From Epiperipatus broadwayi (Eukaryota > Onychophora > Udeonychophora > Euonychophora > Peripatidae): DNA of 64,000 nt. The notes beneath the pieces are model-generated. The model was not told the origin of the DNA. It saw nothing but the letters and a program-made list of their open reading frames with translations, and searched no databases. Of this stretch, positions 22,601-37,949 are shown in pieces; position 1 is the first letter of the stretch, and every line of letters begins with the position of its first letter. The DNA is taken from the NCBI GenBank assembly GCA_028023455.1, contig JAQFVV010000318.1, forward strand, positions 124,001 to 188,000, written 5' to 3'. The position numbers and the translations under genes were made by a program.

Positions 22601-24673
22601 CCTTTTTAAACAGGATGATTGTATCAAATTAATCATGAAATAAGCTTGGGAATGCAGGCAGGGAAGACTAGAGATAAATAATATTTCTGTAGCATAATTA
22701 ATGGACTATTGAGAATGAACAAAATGGAAAAATAAAAATCAATTTGTATTAGTGATTGTATAACTTACTTATTCTCGAATATATATGTATATTGTAACAG
22801 AATGAGTAATGGGATGGAAAAGATGGGGTAGTCATACCTGGGGTGATGGCAAAGTAATTAAAAAAGTTTACAAAAAAGTATTATATTTAAGACATGTTTA
22901 AAATATTGATATGAAACATTTAAATTAATTAAGTAGGATATTAACGTATGAGATTTTATCAAAAAATATATAAGCAATTTTATATATTAAAAGAGAGCAT
23001 GAGATCAAGAGTCTCTGTGAGATCTACCAGCTGACTCCTTAGAGCAACTGTAAATATAATTATAAATTTATCAACCATCATTATAAAGTAAAAATAAATA
23101 ATACTCAAAATAATCATTCATCATTATGAATGACCAAAATGAAAATACGTCAATACACTAAATCAACAGTCAATCTGGTGCTGGATTAGAAATGGACCTT
23201 CTGTAGACCAGGTTAACTATTTAGTCTTTGCCAGCTAAGGACAATTATTTAGACATAAATCTGGATACACAAATTCAAGTGCTAATCCATTAAAATATAT
23301 AACCAGAAAAAAATCAAAGCAATAATGTTGAGATATTAAAAACATGTTGATCATCAACAATACTCTGGCTACTTAGTACCTGGCCATTATCAACTTAAAT
23401 TCTAATAAGGACTAAACTAAATAAAATGTAGTGCATGGGCTTTGAAGAATATACTTTTCATGCCAATCCAGAATCATCATCATCATTATCATCTAGATGC
23501 CCATACACAAAATATTCCCATTCATATATTCATCCATTAAACTCTAATCTAGCTTAGAAGAACACAAGCTCTATTACTGTTATGGTGAATAAGAGATGAT
23601 GCAATACAATTTTTAACAATTGAATGCAAGCTTATTAACAACAATGACAAAAAAAAGAAACTAAGATCTTTAGAATATAGCTCTTCACATATCAATTAAG
23701 CCTTCTGATTTTGATTAACATATAATAAAAAAATTATCATATTGTGATTTACTTATATGTGATTTATAAAATTCACAAGTTATTATATTGATTTACATAT
23801 ATGTTCCAATATATTTATTTAAAATTAGACAGCACACAGACATGTGGATTAATATAAAATGAACATTTTTTTTGAATTGACATTTAATACTCAAAATGAT
23901 TAAAATTTACATATAAGTGTCTAGTTGAAACATTGGTATTTGCAATAAAATTGATGTGTATTCACACATACATGTGTGTGTGTGTGAAATTTCTGAACAT
24001 ATTTGACTCACCATAAAATAAACATTTTTAGCTGTCACTTTTAAATGAAATAAAATACCAATAATAAAAAAATATTAAAATTTACATGTCTATTTGGCAC
24101 ACATTTGATATATATATATATATATATGCACTACAATTACAATATTCAGTAAGGACTGTAATAAGAAATCTGACTGCCAAGAATAATATTAAATACTTTA
24201 AACTTCATAATACATTATTATAGTTTTGAAAATAAATTTCTTTAAGGGTCATTAAATTATTTAAATAGTAATTGATTTAGGTAAAAACCTCATTTAGAAA
24301 AGTAGTGCAGAATGTCAGAAATAGTTGAAGATGCAATCACAAAGTTACAAAAGGCTACCAGAAGGACAATTTGTCATGCTGATAGAAAGAGCCAATATTG
24401 AACTGTAAATTATCTAAAATGAGAAATACAAGTGAAATATTAAAAAATAGAATGAGTCATGATACATAGGTAATGCAGAAAAGTTCTTCAATAAATTCTT
24501 CCAGCTATTTAATCAATGGATTAAAACAGATGGAAAATAACATTAATACAAGTGGTTATCTATGAAGAATATATCTCTATTAGCTACATTAATTGAACAG
24601 AAAAAAACAAGTAAATGGCATTGTTGCTGTAGCAGGAATTGATGAAGATTGAAAACAAATGATTCTAACACAC
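22601..24673. other. AT-rich DNA; possible LTR-like start near 22794
   Basis: Mostly featureless. At 22794 the sequence TGTAACAGAATGAGTAATGG followed by a G-rich stretch resembles the beginning of an LTR, but no second copy, primer site or coding frame is present, so I do not call an element. A short AT run lies at 24110-24126. Confidence 0.35.
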
Positions 24674-24985
24674 AAGATCAAAATTGGTAATTTTTATAAA
24701 TCATACATTAGACTAGTATAATTTTCACCATACCACTCTTATTCAAGACAGAACTTGTTTTTTTCCACTTTTAACATCTTGGGAAGGAATAAGAGATTGT
24801 GATCTGGCCAACTAAGTGCTGGTTCAGCATAAAATGTGTATCTTGGGGTCATACATCTTTCTCACATGTCACTGTTCGTATGTTTACAATTACACCCATC
24901 CAAAAAGTGTTAAATGTGGGTAGAAATCAGTCCCTACCTTAAGTGAGAGTGATATGGAAATTAAATTACAAAAGATCAAAATTGG
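24674..24985. repeat. palindromic repeat with 14-bp flanking direct repeats
   Basis: Left arm about 24716-24782 (GTATAATTTTCACC... to the CTTTTAACATCTT region) pairs with the right arm about 24898-24968 (AAAGTGTTAAATG... GGAAATTAAATTAC). The copy is flanked by AGATCAAAATTGGT at 24676 and again at about 24973, which may be a target duplication. Related copies lie at 25.58-26.25 kb. Confidence 0.6.
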
Positions 24986-25576
24986 TTTTCACAAACAATG
25001 AAATCTGCAAACTTACAAAAAAAACTAATAATTTTTAAAAGAATATCTTAATATAGTTCTTAGTAATAAGTTACTTTTCTATATGTTTAATTTAACAAAA
25101 TGAAAAGAAACGTTATAAAAGTAAAGAATTAAAGTTAATTATATGCAGAAAATAGACAAAAATATTACATATTAAAGCAGTCGTGTTTTCTATAATTTTT
25201 GAATGGAAATTTAAGAGGATTAAAATAACTGCATCTCTCTTTCTTTTTTATAGCAATCTTTTTTTATTTAAAAGAAGTATTTTAAATGAGAAAGATTTTA
25301 AATGTAACAAGATGCGTTTTAAACTGATGGGAATCTCTAATATTAAATAAAATTCTACAGAGTAAAACATCTTATCTTTATTAATATTTACAATCTGATA
25401 TATAATAAATTGGTGCCAATAAATTTTTATATCATAACTCGAATCGTATATACGTTAGCAAAATATAAGCAGGATGTCTATATAGCTAATGGAAATTTTA
25501 TTTTCAGTTAATGTGGATTAAGCTGTTAAACACAAAATAATTGTAATAACTATTTCTCAAAAATGAATAATATTTC

Positions 25577-26250
25577 TGTAATGTAATTTTCACCACACAA
25601 CTCTCACACAAGGTAGGGACTGGTTGCTATTGGCTTTTAACACCTTGTGGAGGGATATTATTCATTATTGGATAATCTCTAGTTTAATGAATGACTAATA
25701 AAAATTATCAATATACTTTCATTAAGTAATTTATGTTAAAGTTGTGAGGGCAGCACATTTGACACTTATCAATTTATATAAACTGAACAATGATAAAGAT
25801 ATGTAAAGTGATTGTGGTATGGGCCAACTCATGAGTACTGGTTCAGCATAAAATATGCATCTTAAAGATTACAAATATTTTGTTATATGCTTATGATTAC
25901 ATCCTTCCACAATGTATTAAAAGTGGATAGAAACCAGTCCTTACCTTGTGTGAGAATGATGTAGTGAAAATTATACTACAAAAATATTATTTATTATTAC
26001 ATAATTTCAAGTCTAACTCATGAGTGCTGGATTAGCACAAAATATGCATCTTGAAGATTAAAAATCTTTTTCACATCTTTTGTCATATGTTTAAGATTAT
26101 TTTTCTCCCCAAGATATTAAAAAATGGATAGAAACCAATCCCTACCTTGTATGAGAGTAGTGTAGTAAAAATTATCTACAGAAATACTATTCACTATTGG
26201 ATAATCTCTTGTCTAATAAATGATTAATAAAAATTATTAATAAACAATAT
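25577..26250. repeat. second and third copies of the 24.7-kb palindromic repeat
   Basis: A complete copy runs from about 25579 to 25982: left arm TTTTCACCACACAACTCTCA, right arm its diverged complement near 25950. Its centre holds AACTCATGAGTACTGG and CAGCATAAAATATGCATCTT. A third, partial copy follows in direct order at about 26020-26190 with the same central block (AACTCATGAGTGCTGG). A stretch GGATAATCTC...AATAAAAATTAT occurs after both. The repeat is non-coding and its family is unknown. Confidence 0.65.
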
Positions 26251-27997
<1,747 letters not shown>

Positions 27998-29009
27998 ATA
28001 AAAAGTTATAAGACTACTTGTAATCTAAAAAAAATTTCTAGCATTTAACCAATCTGGTTCTGATCCTCCTTTTATTTGATTTCCATGTGATGGGCTTGGT
28101 ATGTATATGCTCCAATCATTATGCCACATCATATTTTTAAATTGTGGACCTTGTTTAATTAAATATACTTTCTATCAATATTAGCACCAAGATGACATTT
28201 TCATACACTTTGTAAACAATGGTAAATTATTAGTAGTATTAATAAAGATTGTCATTTTAGTATTACCTTATATGTAGCTACTTCAACATGCTTTTATGCA
28301 GACAACATAGTGGCCTGTGAAATTTTTAAGCAGGAGTGCTTTATTAATATAGTATCACCACCAAAAATTAAGCTAGAAAAATAGAATAGAACATTTCTAA
28401 TTTTGCAACCACACAACTACTTTATTTTTTTATAGGGATCATTGATAAAAGATCCAATGTATTTTTTATTTTTACTAAGTGTTGTTTGACAAATAACAAT
28501 ATCTGAAGTAGATCGACTTTTGCTTTTTATTTTAATTTTTTCATGTAATGACAATTGAGAAAATATATTTTTTATATATATTCAACACTAACACCTATGA
28601 TAAATATTTAAAATAATATTTCTTTTATTATTTTGTTATATTTTCTTGCAATAAATACGTGTATATCTTAATTTATAAGTGTTAATTACAAAAAAAAACG
28701 CCAATATTTTATTGCTCATTCTAAATAAAAACAATACAAATTTATTTGCTCTGAAGAGAAATCAGAATAGATAAACAAATAATAATAATAAACAGTCACT
28801 AAAAAAAAAAATATGGCCATCCAGACTCCAGAAAAAAAGGAGAGAACAAAAGAAACTATTCCAAAAATGAGTTTTGTGGGAACTATACAAATAAATTTCC
28901 TCTGCAGAAAACATTTCTTTCTAAAATACATGTATTCTATTCTCTGCTATATGTTTCTATGGCAAAAACTGACATTGCACTTCTTTGGAGTGTCTTTGAT
29001 ATAATCCTT

Positions 29010-31745
29010 ATAATGTGGGTGAGTTGACTTCTCCTACAATACCCATGTTCAAGTTCAGAATTAAACACCTTTTTTTCTATCTCAATCCAACAGAGATGTA
29101 ATTTTACAGTGGTGGACTCAATAATATCACATCCTGCAAGCTGAAGAACATATTTATTGGTTTTATAATCTTGCCATTGTATTTTAAAATTGTACAGTGT
29201 GATGAACTTTTGTAGTGCCTTTCTTTATATTGCACTATTAGAGTGTCCAAGTTTTACATCCATATAATAAGTTAGATAAAATAACAGCTTTAGGCATAAC
29301 TAACTTAGTTACATTAGTTATTTTCCTATGATGAAATACTCTCTCTTTTAAACAGTTAAAAGCAGCAGTAGCACATTGCAATTTGTGTTGGATCTCTCCA
29401 TCTAAGTCCACCCTTCTATTTATAAAACTATCAAGGTATTTATTTAAACTGCTTTACATTCTCAAGTTGATAATCATCCAAGCTGAAAATTGCTGAGGAT
29501 TTTTTTTCTATAATTGGTTGATAAAGAATTTGAAATTTTTGAACATTAATTAATGAATTGAAATCTTCATTTAAGAACATATTATAAATCACCTTTTGAA
29601 CTTGAAAAAATAGCACAAACATCAGAATAATGTAAATCCAGAATCTGAGAAGATGAAGTTCTTGTTTTTGTTCTTAACAGACTTAAATTAAAAATTCTAT
29701 CATCTTACTATATCGTATCTTCATTCCTGTCTGATTAAGCCATTTATAAACAGTTTAAAATATCACTGTCATAAAAAATGAAAACAAAGTTGGAGGAAGT
29801 ACACATCCTTGTTTAGCACTGGCTTTCATTTCAAATGCCTCAAATTTACCACTTGTAGTAATAACATTTTCTCTTATTCCATCATCTAAAAGCTGTATAA
29901 TGTAAATAAATCTTGATGGGAAATCAACTATTTTCAAACAATGACATACACCTGTTCTATTATTTGAATCAAATGCCTTGACCAAATCAATGAAAGCAAT
30001 ATAAATATCATATATATGGTTCTTTTTGATTCTCCAAAGCCACATTGAATCTCTGGTAACCATTTATCTATAACTGGAAGCAATGTGTTTAATAAAAAAC
30101 ATTGAAAGTAATTTTGTAGATGTAAATAATAATGATATTTTATGATAAATTTCTGTAACTTTATCTATTCTCCATGTTTTCAAAAATTGAAACAAAGCAT
30201 CCTTAAGATTGTTAGCACAATTTCATAGGTTCAGATATTCCTAAAATATTTTAATATTTTTGAAGCTAATATATCATCACCATATTTCAAAACTTCTCCA
30301 GGACCTGCATCCTTTCCATTTTTAAAATTACAAGGAGATGTTTTGATTTTGTTAAACTGTATATCTTTATCTAAATATAAATGAGTAGATAAAATGAATA
30401 TACCATTTAAAAGTTATCATATTAATTCTTGTATCAAAAAATGATCAGAATATCCATTACATATGTTAAAAATATCATTATCATCATATAAGAGAGAGCT
30501 ATTTCTGGGTTTAATAGGATTGTGATACTATTTTTTAGATCCATATGCTGCTTTCTATGCACCAAAAAAAAATATCAAGTGTGACCACAATCAGCAAATG
30601 TCTGTACCTTCTTTGTAGCTTTAATTTACCAATCGGTTTTAAGCTTTCTAGTCAATAGGTGAACTTCTGCTTTCAGAACTTTATATTTATTATGTGAACC
30701 AGATAATGCCTTATGGTTCTTTTTAATTAAATCATTAATAATATTATTGTCAGAAAAATGAATCCAAGAATATATTTACTTTTATCCATAACATATTCTT
30801 TAAGAGAATTCTATACTTCAGTAATATGATAGTTCTAAAAATCCAATTTAGTAATTTTAGTATTTAATAGTTGTTAAAATTTAATACATATAGTAGAATA
30901 TTCTAATGAATAAGCATCAATTTTTTTGTGAATAGGATTGGAATACCTATTTTTTAATGCAACTATTATTTTAGCCTTAGAACATATATATGATCTGTCC
31001 AACAATTTGAGTTTGTAGTGCTTGGGTAACGTGAACTTCTCTTGGATTCTGATTTCTATGAATAATATAATCTATTAAATGCCATTGTTTTAAGTGTGGA
31101 TGCATCCACTTACCTTTATAACAATTTCTTTTTCAAAACAAAATGTTTATGATAAACAATCCATGTGTTAGGCATACATTTAATAATTTCAAACCATTTG
31201 AATGTAAAGCTTTGATACCATTATTTCCAATAACTTTTGGCCAGTCTACTATTTGTATCTATATTAAAGTCTCCAAGAAGAAAACTCAATATTTTAATGA
31301 TATTGCTGTAATAATCCTATTCAACAAAGAATACAAGCTTTCCTTCTCTGAATTATCTGAATCCAAGGTTGGAACATAGGCATTGATAAAATTTTAGTGC
31401 TATTATTCAAGACAAGTTTTAAGATCAATTTCAATAATAGAAGATACTAAATTAGATTTTACAGCAAATCCAATACCATACATTCTTCCTTCAGTGACTG
31501 CTTTGCATTTCCAAAAATAGTTGTATCTATCCATCTATCCTCCTCTGGGAAATGAATTTTTCTAATAGCAGCTATATCAGTTTTAAATTTTGATATTCTT
31601 TAGCCACAAATGTAATTCTCCATCCTGGTCTTGAAAAGCTAGTATCAATAAAGTTTCCATATTCCAATATATATGATACTTATCTTTAGTATCATCAGTG
31701 GTACTTACTACACCATCATGACTCATATTATTCTTACCTTTTTAT
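29010..31745 (-). pseudogene. decayed LINE (CR1-like/'craniofacial development protein 2-like' type)
   Basis: Read on the minus strand, an AP-type endonuclease comes first. Near 31600-31630 RPGWRITFVAKEY matches the start of this family. Near 31050-31100 a 'W.HP..KQWHLIDYII.R' block corresponds to the conserved endonuclease motif before the 'DH' site. RT follows: YIAFIDLVKAFDS at about 29970-30005 and SAKQGCVLPPTLFSFF at about 29775-29825. The third RT motif has decayed to LHYSDVCAI (the family expects ADD) near 29600. C-terminal pieces continue to about 29240 (ATAAFNCLKERV, LLYGCKTWTL). There are many stops and frameshifts; the longest surviving frame is 102 codons (29755-30063). This is an old, inactive insertion. 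I assign the clade only loosely. Confidence 0.8.
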
Positions 31746-32030
31746 TATTTCTATTATTAAAATATAATCTTAAAGATATGGCAGCCTAGCCAAACATGTA
31801 AGACAGGCTATTTTTAGACCACATTCTCTAGACCCTTCATGGTAGTGCTGCCTACATAATCTTTGCCGGCCAAAACTCCTGCCTTATTTTAATTCAGTTC
31901 CAAACAGACTTTATTATACTGCCTCAAGAAATGATCATAACTAAGAACTGCCAGCCTACTAAAACCCCTCCTGTCATTCCTTTCTTAATTCTTGAGGGCT
32001 TGAGCTAAAAAAAAAAACAAAAAAAAAAAG
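31746..32030 (-). other. probable 5' leader of the decayed LINE
   Basis: A less AT-rich stretch directly upstream (on the minus strand) of the LINE's first endonuclease residues, without an open frame. Its position suggests the LINE's 5' untranslated region, but I have no second copy to compare. Confidence 0.4.
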
Positions 32031-32819
32031 GAATATTGGAGTTAGAAATGCTATGCATGTAATTAAAGGATGAAAATGTTGCACAAATAAATGGTTCAAT
32101 TATCATAGTTATTATAAAAAAAGTTCAATAGTATGAGAGACTCCTTACAACTGGAGCAAAGAGGGAGATAGAAAAGCCCATTTGTATATGAAACAGTATC
32201 TACCCTTTGATGAAGCAATATCCTATTTTACAAGTCAGCAGAAGCCTTGTTCAGGCATTGTTTGATGTTCATAGTTGCCTTTATATATAAAGGCCATTCC
32301 ATTATCTGTCACTTGTATTGTCCATCAGTATCTGAACTTAGCAATGAACTGAGAAACTTATCATTCTTAAATAATTACTGGTGCTGCAGCAGCAATCAGC
32401 TCCAATGGCACTAGCTCTGCACATTGATAAAAGCAAATGAATCTCATTGGAAGTTGCTTAAATTTAGATGAATATGATGTTATGGCAATGCCATGCTTAG
32501 CAGCATTTTTGAAGAGTCTCAAGCATCACTTAAAAATAATTTTAAAAAATGGTTCAATTAATTATATTTACATAATAGAGATGCAAAACATTGAGTTATT
32601 GATATTTTCAAGTGTAAATTTAATAACTTTTTTGGAAGTGCTGCAGAACAGCAGCGCTTATAGACCAGTCACCACTGATTCAGCATCATATAATAACTTT
32701 AGGATTTATCTGAATATGAGCAATATTTGTGAAATGGATAATTATATTATACTTAATACATTATATTAGACTAATTAACACATTAGACACAATAACTTTT
32801 TGTAAAATTATCTGTATTC
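32031..32819. other. AT-rich DNA, nothing recognised
   Basis: A plus open frame of 110 codons (32437-32769) has no recognisable domain and ordinary AT-rich composition. I do not call it a gene. Confidence 0.4.
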
Positions 32820-32834
32820 AAAATTATTTACAAA

Positions 32835-33305
32835 ACATATTCTTAAGGCTGTGAACCTCAAGAGTATGTGCCTAAAAATGTGAAGATAGGGACCTCTACA
32901 GGTCTTAAATACAAGCTTATGACTTTGTAAAAAAAAGAGTGGAAAGATCTTATAGTTAGAAATCTATTATGATAATTTAAAGTTATAATTATAAATTTAT
33001 TAAGCACTTATACATTATGCAAGTAATATTTTATTAAGGCTAAGATCTTCACATTAACTCATTAAAAATCAAAAGACTTCATGAGTACTAATGTGTAATA
33101 GGAATTGTGGACTTAATCAGTGAAGTATTAAAAAGCTTCGTGCTCTCAGATCTAAATGCTTTAGTTTCACCTATTCATATAGAAAGTAGGTTGAAGTAAA
33201 GAGTGATTCCACTCTTCTAAAATTATAAGCTTGTGTTTAAGACCTTGCATTTTTAGGCACATACTCTTGAGGTTCACAGCCTTAATAAAATATATACGTG
33301 CTTAA
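32835..33305. mobile_element. fold-back element
   Basis: The left arm begins TTAAGGCTGTGAACCTCAAG (about 32843) and continues through CTAAAAATG and GGTCTTAAATACAAGCTTAT. The right arm ends with the complement (CATTTTTAGGCACATACTCT, then TGAGGTTCACAGCCTTAA, to about 33285). The arms are about 110 bp with small indels. A segment at about 32985-33045 (TTATAATTATAAATTTATTA then AAGCACTTATACATT) repeats, inverted, the sequence outside the right arm, so the structure is nested. It has no coding capacity. Confidence 0.75.
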
Positions 33306-35317
33306 TAAATTTATAATTAAAACATATCCTTATAATTTATATAATTTTCATTCTAGTTTTTTTTTACAAAATATATCTTTTATAAATAATATGAGTTATT
33401 AATCATTACATAGATTAAGTATTTCTTGCTTTGATTTTAGATTCTATTTTTCTCATTGATCAATGTCATATCACAGCTATCTTGTTAAAGTATTGTAATA
33501 CTGTTTTCTGAGATACCTAATTCTTGTATTCATTCTCAGCATACTTGCCTACACAGTATTTTTTTGTGGAAAGATTCTCATTGACTGTGCTCAAAGTTAT
33601 GTAATATAACAATGCCTGACTCTTTTAAACTGTCTAATTCAGCTACTTAACTCATTTGTGCTTATTTTTATTTTAGATTTAAAAAAAAATGATTTTTATT
33701 AAAATAACTATTTTATATCTGCATTTATTTTATATATATATGTGAAACTAAACAAGATTATTTTTTTATATATCAAATGTTGCATAATAAAACAAACTTG
33801 ATAATTTCTGAATGTTCTTTTTTGTTATAAATGAACATTTTAAGAATTACTTCAAGCATTCTTTAAAAAAAAAAAGATATAAAAATACTTCAAAAATATC
33901 AAGATTTATTTCTGCAAATTTTGCATTTTATTTTACAGTTATTCAAAGTAGGTATCATCAGTTTAAGCAGCAAGCATATGATATTGGTCAGACAAATCTG
34001 ATATTTGTGATTTTTTTTATGTCATACTTATTGAACATTAATATAAAAATTATGCATTTATTGGGACACAGGTTTATGTCTAACAATTACAACAACAGCA
34101 TATACTTTATAATTTCAGTCATATATGGATGCAAGATTGATGATCTTTTATGAAATATCATAGCTACCTCTAATCCATAGACTCACCACCCATGTTTTCA
34201 CAAACTCATAATTTATAAATATATAAAATAAAAAGAAATTCGTACATTTGAATTCATAAATTTCACGCATGCAAGTATCTAAATGAACATATAATCATGA
34301 ATCAACTCTCAATCAACTATTTTTCATTTTGCATAGTCAATATGCACTCAACATGCTTTTAGTTACGTGATAACTTAATTTTTTTCCAATTTATTATTGC
34401 ACTGAATTTTATATAGGTATATTATTCTAATTTTTTTAATAACTTAAAATATATACTATTTAAATCAAATTGTAATGTAAATGTGTGTATATAACATATT
34501 AATTGCTAGAATTGTTATTTTTTATGGTTCCTTGAAATTAAAAGCAATGAATATAAAAGAACCACTGTAAAACAAAACAATTTTATGAAACTGTACAGTG
34601 ATTTTATTCATCTTTTTTTTAAAGGTAAAGAAATACATTTTTCTCAAGTTAACAGATCACAGAATTGAATAAAAGCAAATAAATAAAATGAAATTTTCAT
34701 CTGTAGGAAATAAATAATTAGGACAAAAAAGAAAGAAATTTCTTATACTTGCTTCGAATTTTATTTTTAGAACAACTTTTAGATGGATTATTTAAATGTT
34801 TTTAGAAAGCATTCTAATTTTAAAATAAGTGCAAAAAGAAAAACAAACAATTAAAAAAGCGCTTTATTATAAAAAAAGAAAAAAGCAATCATAGTAATTT
34901 ATAGTTAGCAGATTATAAGAAGTAACTTAACATGCAATAAATAAATAAATAAAAAACGTAGTGTATTTAAAAAGTTAATAATAGACTATTTTATCATAGT
35001 GAAATTACTTCTGCAATTAAATTAATTGTATATAAAATGATTACTTTGTCTAATTTATTGTATATAACTAAGGATTGACAACTATTGATGCGAAACAATG
35101 ATATTACTCGATATTTATAATCCATAACTTAATGCGATTAGTCCTTAATGCTAAGCTATTGTTGAGAAAAGTTTTCTACCTTCATGCTTATTGAAATTTT
35201 ATTTTCTGGGATCTCTAAAAGTTTAGACAAAATATATTTTGTAGATTAAAATAAAATGCTAAAAGAATAAAAAATTATGAATTTTATTTAAATAATCTTG
35301 ATTTTGAAAATAAAACA
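33306..35317. other. AT-rich DNA, nothing recognised
   Basis: A plus frame of 113 codons (33812-34153) is Phe/Ile/Asn-rich with no motif. No repeat family was recognised. Confidence 0.5.
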
Positions 35318-35985
35318 TTAGAGTTCCAGAATATATCACAAAAGGATCATATTTGAAAGTAAGAAACTAAGACTAAAAATAAATGCTAAGAAGACTTGAG
35401 TAATATTTAATGAATTTTCACAGAAAGAGAAAAGTAAAACTTGATAATCATGAACTAGAAGAAATTAATAACTACAATATCTTGATCAATTTATTAATGC
35501 AGGTGGAAACATAACATGAAATTAATCATAGAATTAAATTTGCATGGAGTGCTTTTGATAGAAAGAATATAATATAAAATGAAATATTCCCTATGTGTTT
35601 GTGAAAGAAGATTTTGTAATAGATCTGTTTTGCCAGTTTTTACATATGGATCTGAGATTTGGATATTTAATAATAAAAAAACAATATCTATACTTCAGAA
35701 ATGTTGGAAGTAAAACAGGCACCATTGATATCATTGAAAGAAATGAGATTGAAATGAATCTGGGATGGATATATTGTTAGAAGATGATAGCTGAAGTTTT
35801 AAAATGGATCTTAAGAGATTGAAGAACATATAAAAAGAGACTATATGTGAGACAAATGAATGAAATAAAGAAGTTTTCTAAAGTAATATAAAAAAATAAG
35901 AATTTAACTTGGAGAAACACACTTATCCTGCATAAACTGATAATGGGTGGAAACGATGATAATGATGATGACTAGCAAAATAAAG
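35318..35985 (+). pseudogene. RTE-type LINE fragment, C-terminal third
   Basis: Collinear at protein level with the C-terminal part of the RTE frame at 41.7-43.1 kb. It opens with a stretch matching SELQEMLQELADESRKVRL, then LKINAKKT-like, INHRIKFAWSAFDRKNI-like and VLPVFTYGSEIWIF (about 35630-35670). It is broken by stops and shifts. It ends at about 35940-35980 with a GATGATAATGATGATGAC tail, a short ATG/GAT-type simple repeat of the kind found at RTE 3' ends. Confidence 0.75.
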
Positions 35986-37949
35986 AATTTCCCTATAGAC
36001 ATATACTACCCTATAAGGTTTTATTGTTGATATGAAAGATTCAATTATTTTCAAAATAGTTATTAATTAGACATTTCAATTATTTTCTGATTGCGACAGC
36101 TTTAGTAATAATATCAGCATCATCTATATAAGTCACAGCTATAATATTTGTTTCATAAGAATACAAAGACTTCTAGCATTAATAGAACAAATTTTTGAAT
36201 GAGAGAATTGTTATAAAGTAGGAAAAATCAAGAGTCAGTATAAATCCTGAGTCTGCCTTTTATATCCTGAAATTTAAATTTTTTTTGTTGAAGTCACTCT
36301 ATTTTTTAATATAGATAGGAATAATTAATGTAAAAATTCCATGGCTAATCACTTCTTCAAAAATTATTTTAATTACAATCAAGTTTATAAATTGAGCTTC
36401 TCTTGCATATTTAATAATTTAATATAACAATAAGATAATGTTTTCATAGTGCACAGTAAATTAAAAGTAGTTATAGAAAAAGATGAAATTAATTTAGCAG
36501 GATTATTGCAAAATTTTCATGCAAACATTGTCACGGTTGGTTTAAAGTTTTGGTATATGCTAGGATAGTCATTGCACAAAGTATATCATCATGATCTTCC
36601 TTCTTTTTCATAGAGAATAAAAGTGTTTCAAATTTAAGAGTACTTATAAATAACTTAGAATGAGTTATGATGATCCGTAAATTTATTTTTGAAATGGTTC
36701 ATAACATATTTGTCAACAGAATAACCAACTACAATTTAACCAATGTTAGTTGTTAGAATATTTTCTTATTCTTTGGATGTGTAAGCATTAATATTAGGTT
36801 AGATTTATTTATAATAAATGCTATTGGTGACTGATAAAAATATTTGTCTTATTTTCTTATTATAAATGTTTTTTTGGATCATTTTAAAAAGAACACTATA
36901 TTGTTTATTTAATTGAAGATATGCCATTTTTTAGAATAGAATATTATTACAATCTTCTTTATTAATGTTTTCACATGATGGAAGTTATATTCACCAGATC
37001 TCTTAATTACAGCATGAATGGCCAACAATCTTTACTTGACAATCATTGGAAAGTTGTATGCTCATAGAAATTGTTCTTTGAATTTTAATTCCAGAAATAT
37101 CAAATCAACAATGCACAAGGAAGGTCTGATTCTTTTCAATACACAATCAAAACTTAATGTGATTGGTTAAAAAGAAGACTGAATTGTTGAAAAATGAATA
37201 AGAACCCTAAACAAAGGCTATGGTACTTTCATATTTTCATATTTATAATAAGTTTTTAGGGAAAAAAAATAACTTTCCAGTTAAATTAAGATAAACTATA
37301 ATGGTAACTTCTTAAACTCAATAATTTGACAAAATTGTCAACTGTATATTTAACCTAAAAATAAAATATGACCAAAAGATATATTTTAATATAATTTAAT
37401 GAACATAGTTATTCACACCAGAGCAAGAATAAATAATACAATTATTGATCAGTTATATTTAATGTACAAATTGGTTAAAACAACATTTTTAGCTGATTTA
37501 TTATTTAATATTATGATGTACTTTTTAATTGGAGATATATTATTTTGATTACATTTTATTTCAATTAATCCTGGTACAGTAAATAATTTATAGAACAAAA
37601 TTCAATAATTATGATGTTAATTATAAAATTTATACATATTTACATTCATTATTGATATAACTGCTTCTAAATATTAAAATTATATTTATAGTTTTATTGC
37701 TTTTTACTTTTATTCTTTTCACTATATAAAAGTGTTTCTAAAAATAATGTTTTAGAAAAATCAATAGTAATGGTTTACTTTTCAAAATTTGTTGTCTTTA
37801 CCAAATGCTGTTAATAGTTAAAGGGGTTATAACAATCTTGTTTTTTGTTTTAAAAATATATTTATTAATTATTATGTGTACAAATTGAAAAGGATTTATA
37901 CATAGTTAAATAAGGTTATGCTAAGTCCTGAGAATTCTTGTTGTATGGT
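35986..37949. other. AT-rich DNA with a doubtful retroelement trace
   Basis: On the minus strand near 36095-36150 the peptide IIAVTYIDDADIITKA resembles an RT catalytic motif (YIDD), but flanking RT motifs cannot be followed. Nothing else was recognised. Confidence 0.25.

Noticed and set aside
22794-23060. TGTAACAG... as a possible solo LTR
   Set aside because: No second copy, matching end or target duplication could be found in the window.
36095-36150. YIDD-like RT motif on the minus strand
   Set aside because: The surrounding sequence does not show the other RT motifs in order, so the match may be chance in AT-rich DNA.
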